A stretch of DNA of 64,000 nt, from positions 124,001 to 188,000 of the forward strand of contig JBCAMK010000021.1 of the NCBI GenBank assembly GCA_038503065.1, given 5' to 3'. Of the stretch, positions 1-11,501 are shown in pieces. Position 1 is the stretch's first letter. Each line of letters starts with the position of its first letter. The translations under genes were made by a program, and so were the position numbers. The DNA comes from Paragyromitra xinjiangensis. Taxonomy: Eukaryota; Ascomycota; Pezizomycetes; Pezizales; Discinaceae. The notes below the pieces were generated by a model. The model saw nothing but the letters and a program-made list of their open reading frames with translations. It did no database searches and was not told the DNA's origin.

Positions 1-688
1 ATACCTAATTCATAACGGTAACGGTTTGCTGCACTCACCCTGGATTTAGGTCGGAGGTTGGTGACTCTTTTATCTTCTTTCCAGGTAGTAGCCCGAATGC
101 GTTTGTCTATAGAAGTAAGTAACCGTCGTAACTACTCAATATTGGAGTAGGATTATATACCCGATAATTTGGGTAAATGGCAATATAGTTGTTCGACTGT
201 GAGACATTAAGGACCGGATATGTTGATGGGGGAAGTGACATTCCGGCCGACCCCTGAATGAATCCTCCACCATAAAAGCTAGTTTAACTTAGTACTGTAA
301 TTTACAACTATCGATAAAACCCTAACCCATCAAGCAGAAGTGACACTTACAACATCATGACCGGTTTCTTTGGTGAGCCCTCAGCCCAAGGACGAGAATA
401 CAGTGTCAGATACAGACAATCTTCTGATCCAATGTCTGTTTTCTGTGGGCACGCGTCATACGCTACATCCGCATCGTAGGTGCCGTTAAACTTTTCTACC
501 GGCTGAGGCCCCCGAAACCGATTTTCACCGACAGGGGGCGCTGCAAAAGGGATCCTTCGGAAGTACGAGATATTATAAGCCTCATTATACTTCCCCTGCA
601 GAGAAACGTAATCTAACGTCACAAGAGGATCATCGTAGGCTGTGGCAAAAAGGGGCAGGAGCGCTACGACTAAAACGTTGAGTAGCAT
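1..688 (-). CDS. Secreted carboxylesterase type B, 5' part only (runs off window)
   Basis: The first exon (688-351) begins with a signal peptide (MLLNVLVVALLPLFATAYD) followed by the carboxylesterase/lipase N-terminal region: FRRIPFAAPPVGENRFRGPQ, then CPQ and the SEDCLYLTLY motif. A GTAAGT donor at 350 opens an intron (279-350). Exon 2 (278-161) then reads in frame FYGGGFIQGS, the oxyanion-hole region, through to IYPNYR. A second intron (107-160) leads to exon 3 (106-39), TNAFGLLPGKK and SPTSDLNPG, which ends at a GTGAGT donor at 38. All phases agree. The catalytic GESAGG serine would lie beyond the left edge. The family hydrolyses carboxylic esters, often outside the cell; the substrate cannot be told. 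Truncation is due to the window edge, not to a mutation. Confidence 0.9.
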
Positions 689-1851
689 TTTGAAGTTTTC
701 GCGTCGATAACTTGTACAAGAATTGGATGCATCAGCCTTTTAAGTTTTCCCGCTCCATCGACTTGCACTGAATATTATTTCTCCCCCTTGCAAGGAAATT
801 CTTAGATCAGGCACCCCGAGATACTCATGCGGGGTAGATTGTCGAGTGCTAGCTGTAATATGGAGAAATTGCCGTTGTGAAGATAGTTTGTAGTATTGCA
901 GGATATATCCTTGTCTCGGGTAGATGGCAGAATAGGATCTCTCCAAGAATTCCAAGAAGTAACAACAGAAGGGGTTAAGCTTCTAGTCGAAGATAGATTA
1001 GTTAAGTGCTATCAAGGTTAATAAATGATGGAGTATATGCGGTTATATTAATTCGGTAGAAAGCAGTACGCGAGAGATCTCCATATACCCGAATATTAAT
1101 GCTTGTTTCGACTTCGGGTAATATAACCCCGACAATCATCCAATATCACTCGTGTAGTAAGACTACTACTCTGCTGAAAATAAATCTGGTACGGGAGGTA
1201 GGAATAAGACCCATCGCCCGTTCCCTGGAGGCTAGCAGTGCGCTCTTGTCTATATACTCGTAATTTTAGCCGTAAAGTAGCCTGTGTGCCAGGTCTCTGT
1301 CTCTCACTAATCTCCTTACCCGACTCAGGGTCTACAGCCGTATCAGGTCACCTAGGTAGATAACTGTGCCGCTTACAAGGTCTGTATTAGTTTTGACCTT
1401 TTTCTGGTACCGCCAGCTGGTCTGCATATGAATTCTTATACAGTTGACTATCAGCATGAACATTCTCCGTATAAACATATCCATACCATAAGCATGCATA
1501 CGATATATATAGTGTCCTTGCTTTCACTGCTTTCACTTGTACATACGAAACTTACCTCGATCTAAGCATAACCTTAGTGTAAACATATGCCTATGTTGTA
1601 AGTATTTTATTTTGTCTTTTTTGCGTCTATGTTTTTAGGAATAGACGCAGGAGTCACAGATTTACCCGCTGTACGTCTCCCGGAAGTGTACTTGGGGCCG
1701 ATAATACCATAATCCAGGTGGTTGGGTGCACTCAATCAATCGATGTAAGCGTATTTTAGGGTTAGGGGTATAACCTAATACTCAAGACATATCTGGTAAG
1801 TTAACGCCATCATAACCCATGCTCGCTCGATTCCAAGCTCCAAACACTTGT
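689..1851. other. Gene-free spacer
   Basis: AT-rich sequence upstream of the carboxylesterase. Short ORFs here have no recognisable domain. A small hairpin (GCGTCTAT...ATAGACGC) lies near 1623-1648. Nothing else could be supported. Confidence 0.5.
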
Positions 1852-2562
1852 TCAACCTAGCGTAGATCTTTCCCGCCGTAGTTTCTTAACACGACCTACG
1901 AGAAGCTGGCGGATTTTGTCATATATCCCCGGAGTACTGATGGCTTGCGAACACTCAACCTCCCAAAGCAGAGTTTCTCCAAGCTTATTTTTCGCAGAAA
2001 TGTCGGCTCCGCCTTCTAAAAAGCGTTCAACCATCGCCAGATGCTTGCACTTAGCGGTCATATGCAGAGCCGTCCTGCCTCGGCCATCTCATGCAGAAAT
2101 ATCAGCTCCATTATCTAGCAGAGCACCGACGATATTTTTAGATTCAGTGATTGCTGCGAGGGAGCGGTGTTCTTCCCCAGGTGGTTCTTGTATCGACATC
2201 ATGGGGACTCTTCAAGAGAAGTTCTACCTGTTGAGGGTAAGGATTTATACGAGCAGGCAATCGATTGTTTCTTGTTATCTGAAGAGAACATGAGAAGTAA
2301 AGAAGAAGGTAGACTATAATAGATAACAAACGACCCCGCAGCCAGCGTTCCCTTAAGCCTCAACAACACTAGTCCGTCACGTGCACGAAAGCACTCCACG
2401 ATACTACTAATTCCGGTGCCTGGTCGTCCCCTCTCCGCTTTGCTAGTAGACGTAGGAGCATTTATCCATGGCGAGGTCCGAGAGTGGGGTCGGCCCCCTC
2501 CCTTAGAAGTAGCTCGGTCATAGTTTCGTGCGGATGAGGGGTTGCGTGGTGGAGTGCTGTTA
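1852..2562 (-). pseudogene. Decayed 3' ankyrin repeats of the adjacent F-box/ankyrin gene
   Basis: Directly downstream of the stop of the 419-residue ankyrin ORF, ankyrin repeats continue in other frames. Reading on the minus strand, ALHHATPHPHETMTELLLRE and GADPTLG lie at about 2545-2470. Next come VELLLKSPHDVDTRT, then IVGALLDNGADISA followed by a TGA and DGRGRTALHM, and finally FLEGGADISAKNKLGETLL, ending with the stop at 1852. At least two frameshifts and two in-frame stops separate these blocks. This is what a once longer ankyrin protein would look like after losing its 3' half. An intron cannot explain the stop inside the ...ADISA/DGRGRT... repeat. Alternatively these are remnants of a second, tandem ankyrin gene. 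Confidence 0.75.
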
Positions 2563-3822
2563 TTAAGCGTTGATTTGAGCGTTGATTTGAGCTCCGGCTT
2601 TAATGAGGATTTCGACTAACTCTATGCCTCCGGATGCCGTCGCTAAGTGTAACGGTGTTACCCTGTAGGAATCGGCGATGTTGACGTTCGCACCTTCTTT
2701 GACTAGAAGGGTAAAGACCTCTAGATTTGGTAGCTTAAAATTTTCCTCCCTATCTCTGAAGGTTCGGTGAAGCGCTGTTTCTCCTCTAGAGTTTTGGGCG
2801 TTGATATCAACACCCTTGTTTAGGAGATACCGAATGGTGGGTACCGGGTCCTGACGAGTGACTACTGGATGAAGCACCGTCTCCCCACTAGAGTTCCTGA
2901 GATTGATGTTGGCGCCATGTCTTAGGAGTATATCGCACATCTCTATATTTGACCTTGCTACTGCATTATGTAGGGCGGTATTTCCGCAAGGATCCAGGGA
3001 ATTCAACCTAACGCCTCTTCCCAAAAGTATTTCCATCATCCCAACTGATCTAGCTTCGTGTAGAGCTGTCCATCCATGGCTACCTGGGTGATGGAGGTCT
3101 GCACCTGCGTCGAGCAAGGTCTCGATAACTCCTTGACGCTCATATTTCGCCGCGCGAATCAGAGCTGTCTCCCCCCTGCTGGTTATGGAATTTACATCCG
3201 CTCCCCTTTCCAATAGTAAGCTGACGACCTCAATGCACCCCACCTCTGCTGCATAATAGATAGCTGTCTCGCCGGAGAAACGTTTGGTGGCAGTGATATC
3301 GGCACCACTATCCAACAACATCCTGACCGTTTCCACCCTTCCGTGCTGCGCGGCAAAGTGTAGTGCTGTTAACCGATCAAACGTATCTAGTTGTTGTGTG
3401 GGATCAGCTCCATTATCTAGCAGGAGCTTGATGCATGCTATGTGTTCATGAAACACCGAGACATGTAATGGTGTCGTTCCTCCACAATCCTCGGCGTTGA
3501 CATCAGCGCCGTGCCGTATAAAGAATTTGACGGCTGCTTCACTTCCAGAGGTTACTGCAATATGGAGGGGTCTTGACCCCACTTCGTCCCAGGTATTAAT
3601 GTCGACCCCCGTTTTTACGAGATACCTTATTAGATGCTCGTGTCGGTCCCATTTAGCCCATAAAAGAAGGGAGTTTCTAGATTCCTCGTCTAGATCGAAA
3701 AGAAGTGGGGTCAAGAGGGCGTTGAGACGGCGATTGGCCTGGCAGAGGTTATTTAAATGTTTTTTGCTAAGGCTCGAGGCGATGATTAAAAGGAGTTCGT
3801 TCGGGAGACTGAGGAGAGGCAT
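2563..3822 (-). CDS. F-box and ankyrin-repeat protein (probably 3'-truncated)
   Basis: An intronless 419-codon ORF. Residues 1-45 (MPLLSLPNELLLIIASSL... to LLTPLLF) match the short F-box-like motif that precedes ankyrin repeats in many fungal proteins. From about residue 60 there are ten or so 33-residue ankyrin repeats with the usual G-TPLH and GAD(V/I)N signatures. F-box domains dock to Skp1 in SCF ubiquitin ligases and ankyrin repeats bind client proteins, so a substrate-adaptor role is plausible but unproven. The ORF ends QINAQINA within a 12-bp tandem duplication (about 2569-2592), immediately followed by stops. More ankyrin repeats continue out of frame downstream, so the present end is probably a frameshift product. 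Confidence 0.85.
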   Translation of the reverse strand: MPLLSLPNELLLIIASSLSKKHLNNLCQANRRLNALLTPLLFDLDEESRNSLLLWAKWDRHEHLIRYLVKTGVDINTWDEVGSRPLHIAVTSGSEAAVKFFIRHGADVNAEDCGGTTPLHVSVFHEHIACIKLLLDNGADPTQQLDTFDRLTALHFAAQHGRVETVRMLLDSGADITATKRFSGETAIYYAAEVGCIEVVSLLLERGADVNSITSRGETALIRAAKYERQGVIETLLDAGADLHHPGSHGWTALHEARSVGMMEILLGRGVRLNSLDPCGNTALHNAVARSNIEMCDILLRHGANINLRNSSGETVLHPVVTRQDPVPTIRYLLNKGVDINAQNSRGETALHRTFRDREENFKLPNLEVFTLLVKEGANVNIADSYRVTPLHLATASGGIELVEILIKAGAQINAQINA

Positions 3823-4971
3823 GTTTAAGAATCCGTGTAGTAGTGGTTGTACCTAGGTGAAGTTGTGTTTGCAGATGTCTCCATGGCGTTGGGGATAGCA
3901 GGTGTTCAGCTCAGCCTTGTGGGTTAGGGTTATTATTACTTCCAGAAGTATTCTCGCATGTACTACAATTAAATAATTATAAAACAAGCTAGATAACAGT
4001 AATTAAAAGAAGTAAGATATATGAATACTGACATACCAAATAACATCCCACCCTTGTATATATATATAGTCGCCTTTGCAGAAACTACGGCCCTGATTCG
4101 CTAATGGTTGAACTTAGTAGTGCGAATGCGGCCGTACTATCATTGACTGCACGTATACAACCAATGCCCCATCTGCTCCTAGATAATTATCAAGTTAGAG
4201 TACAAGTTAGGTGTCAAGTTGTATAGCAGTTATGAATTTATGACCTTTCAGTTTACATTTTCTTGATGCTACGCCCACGAGTGATTTTGCAATTTGTATA
4301 CTCATATCGCCAGAATTAATATCGGTCATGGGCTGACTAATAGGCAGAGGATTCGGTTTTGACATTAATTCTGGCGGCATGAGTATCTAGTCCTATTCCC
4401 AGCACCAGCTCTATTGGGGCTGGCTCTGTGGATCGCGGCCAAGCATAAGAAGTAGCGAGCGGCGCATGGCGGTAATCTGTCTCAGAGTAAGATCTCAAGG
4501 CTGCTATCCACAGCCCCCAGATTGTCTTACCTTACGCTGGTAAAGAGCTGCCAAATATGTCAACCTCGATCGGGTAGAAAATAGATGGTCTTACTGTATT
4601 GAGAAGGGTTCTAGCTAGATATGGTGTTTCGTGTGCTGAAATGAGACTTTGTGCTCAGCCACCAAACTTGTTGGCAGCTTCACCAACTTAAGGGATAAGG
4701 AAGATAATTTTTAATGGGGCTAGGCTAAGACAGCAGAAGGGTATTGTCTTGTTTGGTCGAATAGGTGTCGAGGCTCAAGTGCAGCCAGTGAATAGAGCTC
4801 AGTCTCAACCCAGATGGCACGACATTATCCTGCAGCCTCAGCCCCATTTGTTATTTCTGAGTTTATATGATATGTTAAAGTCGAACGGAAGAGCTATCGT
4901 CGCCGACTTCCCCGCAGTTTTCGAAAAACCCCCTACAGATTTTTGTGGATAAACTTCGTCTAGCGATATCA
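3823..4971. other. Intergenic spacer between ankyrin gene and NLR-like gene
   Basis: No supportable gene. It contains a compact inverted repeat (listed separately). As the upstream region of both flanking genes it should hold their promoters, but I see no distinctive element. Confidence 0.5.
4298..4386. repeat. 89-bp inverted repeat (hairpin), MITE-like
   Basis: Two 23-bp arms, 4298-4320 and 4364-4386, are reverse complements with two mismatches (the left arm reads ATACTCAT..CGCCAGAATT). They enclose a 43-bp loop. The arrangement could be a miniature inverted-repeat element or a palindromic remnant. No coding potential. Confidence 0.7.
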
Positions 4972-7900
4972 ATGTCTTCGCAAGATTCGTCCAAATCGCT
5001 AAAACTTCTCTCTCTCGGTTTCATGCCTCCTCTTCCCATCCTTGGTTAGGTGCTAACCGGTATCTCAGATGGTGGGGGCGTGCGTGGCCTCGCGAGCCTT
5101 CTCATCCTCGACAACCTGATGCGAAGAATAAATCCCGATAACCCGCCTAAGCCCTGTGAATTCTTTGACCTTATAGGAGGTACCAGTACCGGGGGGTATG
5201 TTTTCTGATCAATTTAGTCATTGTCAACATAACTTACCTTTCGCATGTTTAGGCTAATTGCTATCATGCTTGGACCCCTTGAAATGGATGTCCAAAGCTG
5301 TATCAATGCCTACGTTGAGTTATCTGAACGAGTTTTCGTGCATAAAAAGTCCTCCTGGAGACTTTTCTCTAAAGCGTTGGATCGTTATCGGATGAAAGAA
5401 AGATTTGACTCAGCGAAACTTGAAGAAGCTATCGTAAAGATAATTGAGGCTCAGGGAAAAAGCAAAGACGTGATGATCTTTGATGAAAAAAATCCATACC
5501 CTAAATGCAAAGCGTAGGAATCTTTCTCATTCCGAGGATTCATTTCCGTCCTTATCCTGCGCTCCAAGCTAATTAAGTACCTCCGCACAGTTTTGTATGC
5601 GTTACACTGAAGTCAAACGCCCAGAACACTTGTTTCAGAAGTTACAATAGCCCAAGAGGCGTCAAAAGCAACTGTAAGCTTTGGGAAGCGTGCCGTGCAA
5701 CTTCTGCAGCTTCAGGTTTCTTCGATCCAATATCTATAGGGAAGCTGGGGGAATATGTTGATGGAGCGACTGGACGCAACAACCCGGTCAACCAAGTCCT
5801 GGAGGAGGCTCGGGACATATGGCCTGACGCTGATCAGAGGATTCAGTGTTTTATCAGCCTTGGGACTGGGCAACCAGGTTTCCAAAAATACGGAAACAAC
5901 TTGATCGAGGTTGTAAAAACTCTCAAAAGCATCGCTACTGAAACAGAGAGGACAGCAGAGGCATTTTTGAAGGCCCACCCAGAACTCCGCCGGCAGAATC
6001 GTTATTTCCGCTTTAACGTCACTAAAGGGCTTGAAGCGATTGGACTTGACGAAAGTAAAAAGATGGCAGAGATGAGTCAAGCGACGCATGTGTACTTAGA
6101 AAGTGAGGGGGTGAGGGTGGAGATGGAGGAGTGTGTAAAGTCTTTGAGAGCTTCATGTATGTGACATCACTCATAGATTAGGATATTGCTGCTCATTACC
6201 TTTAGTAATGCTAATATCCCTCAAGCGTTTTCAATCATTCGTCGCCCACGGCAGGATCAAACAATATTTAAAACCAATGAAGTAAGATCATCTTGCCCAA
6301 ATGTGAAATAACCTATAGCTAACCTGGTTACCACCATTTAGGACTTCGCCGAAAAGGTATCTAGTAAACTTAGTTTTTCATATGAATGTCTGCAACCCGC
6401 TTAGCTAGCTATAGGAAGCTAACATACAATTCGTACAGTACGAGAGTATCCGATCCTGGTTGAGCCCACCAGCCTACGATTACGACTATCCGAGAATTAA
6501 GGCTCAACGTGAACCCAAAACTTGTAAATGGATTTTTGAGCGAGACCAACTCAGAGGGTGGATTGATGGATCGTCCCGGTTTCTTTGGATCCATGGCAAA
6601 CCGGGATGCGGAAAGTCAGTCATTGCATCTACTATTGTCGAGACTGTCGAAATCGAGTACTGCAAATCTATAGACCCTTGGAAGAAGCATCTGGGTTATG
6701 TTTTTTGCGACAAAACGGACGCATCGAAACGGAACTTCTTAGCTGTGATGAAGATTCTAGTTTGGCAAATCATTAGCAGAGAGGACCTCCAACCATCTCA
6801 GAAGCAGGTAGTTCTGGCTGCATGGAGGGCAACTTCGGATACGAAATCTCTCTCTAAATATGCGCCTAATAGCACCGAGGATGGTCATTTCCATCGCCTT
6901 TTCGAGCTTTACAAACAGCTCGTAGCTGTCTACGCTACTTATTCAGTTATTCTCGACGGATTGGACGAATGTGAAAACCCCGAGAGTCTTCTCCGCTTGT
7001 TCCTTGACCTCCTCGCAGCTTCGCCGCACGTTCGGTTGCTCTTTGTTAGTCAGAATGTGAATTGTGTGAGTTCTATCATACTTCCTTTGGACGAAAACCG
7101 GCCTACAATTGAGATCACACCAAGCGACAACCACGGTGATATTTCATCATATGTTGATACCCACCTCCCACGAGTCTTGAAGCTGGGCACGAGTTTGCAC
7201 TCGAAAGTTAGGAGTGTGCTTCTAGAAAAAGCACAAGGAATGTTTCTCTGGGTGAGATTAGCAATGTCGCAACTGGAAACAGCTGCGAAAGCAATACGGG
7301 TTACCGAATCCAGGCTACTCGAAGTCGTGGGGGCATTCCCTAAGAAACTAGATGACCTATACATCTATATTCTGGGTAGAATCCTAAGAGACGATGAGGA
7401 AGGGCTGGAAGAAGATAATGCTGCTAGAAGACAAGACGTTTGCCGCGTGTTGGAAATCGTTTTGTGGAGTTTCCGGCCTCTCAAAATTGAGGAGCTCCAA
7501 TTCGCCATAGAGCCAAATGCCGATGAAACAGCTATTAGACAAATTAGCGAAGAGGAATCCTTAGCCGATTTTAAAGCCAAGATCTCATCACTCTGCGCAC
7601 CACTCTTGCTGTTCCAAGAGAACAATACGGTCACTGTCATTCATTCTACCTTCAAAATATTTATGGAATCTAAAGTCGGAAATTACCCAACATTTAAAGA
7701 TCTTTTCCAGCCAGAGATGGTCCACTGCAGGATCGCTGCCGCTTGTATTCGATATCTGAAGTCTGAAGTCTTTGGTGACTTCATTTGGTTTAATAGGCCA
7801 CATGATCGCACGATTGACGAGTTGTTTGTCTTCAAAAGCTATGCGACACAGTATTGGTGGTTGCATTTAGGGCAATTCTCACCGGGTGATGGAGACAAGT

Positions 7901-10611
7901 ATCAGGAAATGAGTGAGCAGTTGGAAGACTTTCTCATTAGTGATCAAGCCATCACATGGATTGAGAGCTACTTTAATATGTACAACTCTTCCACTTCCTT
8001 TAGATATATCTACTTGGGTCTCAAGTCGAATCTGCAGGGATGGGTAGTCCCGCTAGGAATGGACGAATGGGATATCCGGCTATTTCAAAGAAGCATAACA
8101 TCGAGAACTATGCAAGAAAGCGAGGACGATTCAAAAATAAATATAGCTATAAATCGCTTGCTGGGAGTTTGCGGATTCAACGGGCAGGTCAAGCGTGCAC
8201 AAAGCTTTATAGTACAATTTCTTAGTACGAAGGGGTCATTGCGAGGTGATTCGTTTCCAGACAAAAGTACTCTAAAGCTCATGGGGATATTGGCCGGGAT
8301 ATACATCGATCAGAACCTGTGGGAGGAAGCAGAACATATTTTATTGCAGGTGGTGAACGCTAGGGAGCGATCGCTAGGCAAGGAGAACCCGGCTACTTTG
8401 ATGGCTCTAGAGACTTTAGCTATGGTATACCATAAACTCGGTCAATTTCTCGCGTCGGAGAAGCTCAGGCGGCCGCTGTTGAACACCAGGAAGCGGGTAT
8501 TAAGCGAGGAGCATCCGGATACCCTGAGAGCCATGGAGGACTTAGCAAGAACATATCATGAACTCGACCTATCTGTGCAGGCAGAGGAGCTTAGACGATC
8601 GCTGTTAGATATCAGGAAGAGGTTACTTGGTGACGAGGATCCGGATACCCTGAGAGCCATGGAGGACTTGGCAAGAACATATTATAAGCTCGACCTATTT
8701 GTGCAGGCAGAGGAGCTTGATCGATCACTGTTAGATATCAGGAAGAGGTTACTTGGTGACGAGCATCCGGATACCCTGAGAGCCATGGAGAACTTGGCGG
8801 GAACATATTATAAGCTCGACCTATTTGTGCAGGCAGAGGAGGTTGATCGATCACTGTTAGATATCAGGAGGAGGTTGCTGGGTGACGAGCATCCGGATAC
8901 CCTGAAAACTCTGGAAACCCTATGCAATACATATCACCATCTTGGTAAGTCGGCGGAAAAGGTGAAGTTCGGGCGACTGCTAGTGATCCTCAGGAGGCGG
9001 TTGCTAGGCGAGGAGCATCCGGATACTCTGAGTGCCATGGAAAATTTAGGCCTAATATACCACGATCTCGGTCGATTTGCGAAGTCGGAGGAGCTCAAAC
9101 TACTGGTATTGGAGGCTAGGAAACGGCTACTAGGTATAGGACATCCGGAAACCTTGAGAGCCTTGGAAAGCCTCGTTGGGACATGCCAAGCAGCGAAACG
9201 ATTTCCAGAGGCGAAAAGGCTCATACCAGAGGCATTGGCCACCTTGAAGAAACTTCCAGCAGATAGGCACCTGGAAATCGCCCGGGCTGTGGTAAACCTG
9301 GGAATCACATACAGCATGCTAGGCCAGTTGACGGACGTAAGGGATTTACTCGAAGAGCAACTGGATACTCTAGATGTCATGACCGATCGGGCCATAAAAT
9401 ACGCTAGCCAGGGCCAGTTGAAGGAAGCAACGGAGTTAGCTTCGAAGGTGTTGGATGTTAAGAAGGAGTTATTCGGGGAAGAACACCAGGAAGCCCTAAA
9501 ATCCATGCATACCTTAGCTAAGATGTACTTTCAGTACCGGTGGGAAAAGGCTGAGGCGCTCTTGAAACAGGTGGTGGGGACCAGAAAGAGGCTGCTAGGT
9601 GAAGAAGATCCGTCTGCAGTGGAGGCTACCTACGACCTAGCCACAACATACTTCTGGCAAGACAAATGGGAGGAAGCTGCAGAGTTATATGTCGAAGTGG
9701 TGGAATCTAGGAAGAAAATACAGGGTGAAGAGCATTCGGATACCGTGGAGGCTATGTACTACTTAGCCGCGATACGCTTCTGGCAGAGCCGGTCAGATGA
9801 AGCAACAGAACTCTATACGAAAGTTATGAACTCCAGAAATAAGCTACTAGGTGACGGATATCAAAGCACACTACCATCTATGGCCTCCTTGGCAGTAACT
9901 TCCCATATCCAGGTTCACCGACGTGCAGCGGCAAGGCGCTTGGTGGAGGTTGTGAGCAGAAAGACGAAGCTTTTGGGCGAAGAACATCCGGAAACACTGT
10001 GGGCCATCCATACCCTGGCTAGGAGATACTTCGGATATCGATGGGATATGGCGGGAAAACTCTTGAGGAGAGTAGTGGACGCCAGGAAGGGGATGTTGGG
10101 CGAAGAGCATCCGAGTACTATGGAAGCCCTGGACGACCTAGCGACTACAGAATTTCAGCAAGAAAATTGGGAAGAGGCGGCAGACTTATACAAAAGAGTG
10201 GTAGATGCAAGGGAGAGGATACTGGGCGAGAACCATTTGGATACAGTGCAAGCTATGGCCGATTTAGCCGCGACATGTTTTCGACAGGAAAAGTGGGACG
10301 AGTCAGCGGATTTGTATGTAAAGGTTATGAATACTAAGAAGCTTCAGGATGAGGGGAGTGTAGCAAGGGCGTTGCTTATGCGAGCCCTCGTTGGGAAATG
10401 CGTTAGGCAGGAAAGCTGGGAGAAGGTGCAGAAGTTGTGCATACAAATACTGGAAAATACGAAGGGATTTTCCATCGAAGAGCACCCGTATAGGCTACAT
10501 ACTATTATCGACTTGAATAATTTAGCCGTCATATATCGCAAGCAAAATCGAGTGGAAGAAGCTGAAAAACTTGAACTAGAAATCAAGAAGCATCGGGAAA
10601 TTTGTGAGTAG
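4972..10611 (+). CDS. NLR-like patatin-NACHT-TPR protein (seven-exon model, about 1747 aa)
   Basis: Hand-spliced exons are 4972-5017, 5069-5195, 5253-5513, 5591-6156, 6226-6281, 6342-6356 and 6439-10611. All phases agree. Exons 1-4 encode a patatin phospholipase: oxyanion loop DGGGVRG (residues 16-22), nucleophile elbow GTSTG (Ser55) and catalytic dyad DGA (Asp202). Exon 7 opens with a linker (IRSWLSPP), then a NACHT domain with P-loop GKPGCGKS (about residue 410) and Walker B VILDGLDE (about 527). From about residue 975 to the end come about 15 TPR units of the tetratricopeptide_10/12 type. This is the architecture of fungal STAND/NLR proteins linked to heterokaryon incompatibility and innate immunity: TPRs sense, NACHT oligomerises, patatin acts on lipid. 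If the GTATGT donor at 6157 is not used, exon 4 stops at 6164 and the locus would be two genes. The 15-nt exon 6 keeps frame whether included or skipped. Confidence 0.82.
8482..8985 (+). repeat. Near-identical 126-bp tandem TPR-coding repeats
   Basis: Four consecutive 42-codon units lie inside the NLR-like gene. Units starting at 8608 and 8734 differ at only about six of 126 positions. The unit at 8860 shares the start, and the unit at 8482 is more diverged. The shared core is RKRLLGDEHPDTLRAMEDLA. The flanking TPRs are far more divergent at the DNA level, so this block has been recently duplicated or homogenised. Confidence 0.9.
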
Positions 10612-10936
10612 CAAACACCCAACACTCATATAACATCAGCTAAAGGACCTACAGCCTCCGGAGAGGTCCTCGGGTGGAGGGTCTGATGGATCATCAGGAA
10701 ACAAAGGGTCTGAAACCCAAGCCAACACAAACCCCGATGATCAAAGCACGCAGGAGTTTGGTTACGATGCGGAGGTGGAATCATGAAGGTGGAATCATGA
10801 AGGCTGCTCGTTGGAATATGACTATAAAGCCTTCTTTTATTAGATTTCCTTTTCTACTTATCTCTGCGTATACACGTTAATTTCTAGTTCCGAGATATTC
10901 TTAGTATGTAGCTGATATATATAGGATGATGTACAG
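10612..10936. other. 3' flank of NLR-like gene
   Basis: Contains the presumed 3' UTR of the NLR-like gene. A short ORF at 10674-10880 has no recognisable feature and a tandem GTGGAATCATGAAG duplication. No gene is called. Confidence 0.4.
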
Positions 10937-11501
10937 TACCTAGACAGATATGTTCGTAAGCCGCCATAGCCCGAGGGCTAGATGCGTGTATGAATTATCG
11001 ATCAATCAATCAATCGATATGTTCGTGATGCGGTTTTAGTGCATAGACCTTGAAAACCCCCCAGAATTTACCTGACTTCTGAGACCCACTAAAAAACAGG
11101 AATAAAGATGAAAGTTCCTATATTTTATAGTAAAGTAGGCCTGCTTCAGGAGATTCTTAAGAAAAATTTTCCAAGTTTACGTCATGTATAGCTGTTTTTT
11201 AACAAAATTTTGAATTTTGCTAAATATTGCAGCCGGTCGAGGCAAAATCTCCCGTAGCAACTGGCCCAAGCACCCCCTATTAAACTTTGAAAGTTCGGTA
11301 GAGACTCAATGATCATCTCGAAAAATCTCGAAAAATCTCGAAAAATCAGATTAAGTGATTGAGATTGTGGAAATTTATTAAAGTTTGGCTGGTATTTTAA
11401 CTTTTTTCTCTCGATTTAAAATAGAATTTTAACATATGGATCGGTGTGCCAAGGCGGATTCCGTCACCTGAAACCGCGTCACGAACATATCTGTCTAGGT
11501 A
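10937..11501. mobile_element. TA-flanked inverted-repeat element (MITE-like), about 0.56 kb
   Basis: The ends are inverted copies starting CCTAGACAGATATGTTCGT: the left end at 10939, the right end closing at 11499. Each is preceded or followed by TA, consistent with a Tc1/mariner-type TA duplication. The inverted match continues for about 30 bp (GAYGCGGTTT) once the 58-bp insertion in the left arm is removed. The interior is AT-rich, has no transposase ORF and includes a short tandem run of AAATCTCGAA-type units near 11317-11350. It is probably non-autonomous. Confidence 0.75.
10958..11015. repeat. 58-bp SINE-like insertion with ATCA/ATCG tail and target duplication
   Basis: An insertion in the left terminal repeat of the surrounding MITE. 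It is flanked by an 11-bp perfect direct repeat GATATGTTCGT (10947-10957 and 11016-11026), of which only one copy exists in the intact right arm. The insert reads GCCGCCATAGCCCGAGG...GATGCGTGTATG and ends in (ATCA)n. A related unit occurs at 57592-57651 with an (ATCG)n tail. A simple-sequence tail and a target duplication suggest target-primed retroposition of a tiny element. Confidence 0.6.

Noticed and set aside
740..955. Short minus-strand ORF upstream of the carboxylesterase
   Set aside because: No domain, no start context, lies in the probable promoter.
8934..9506. 190-codon minus-strand ORF within the NLR-like gene
   Set aside because: Antisense shadow of TPR-coding sequence.
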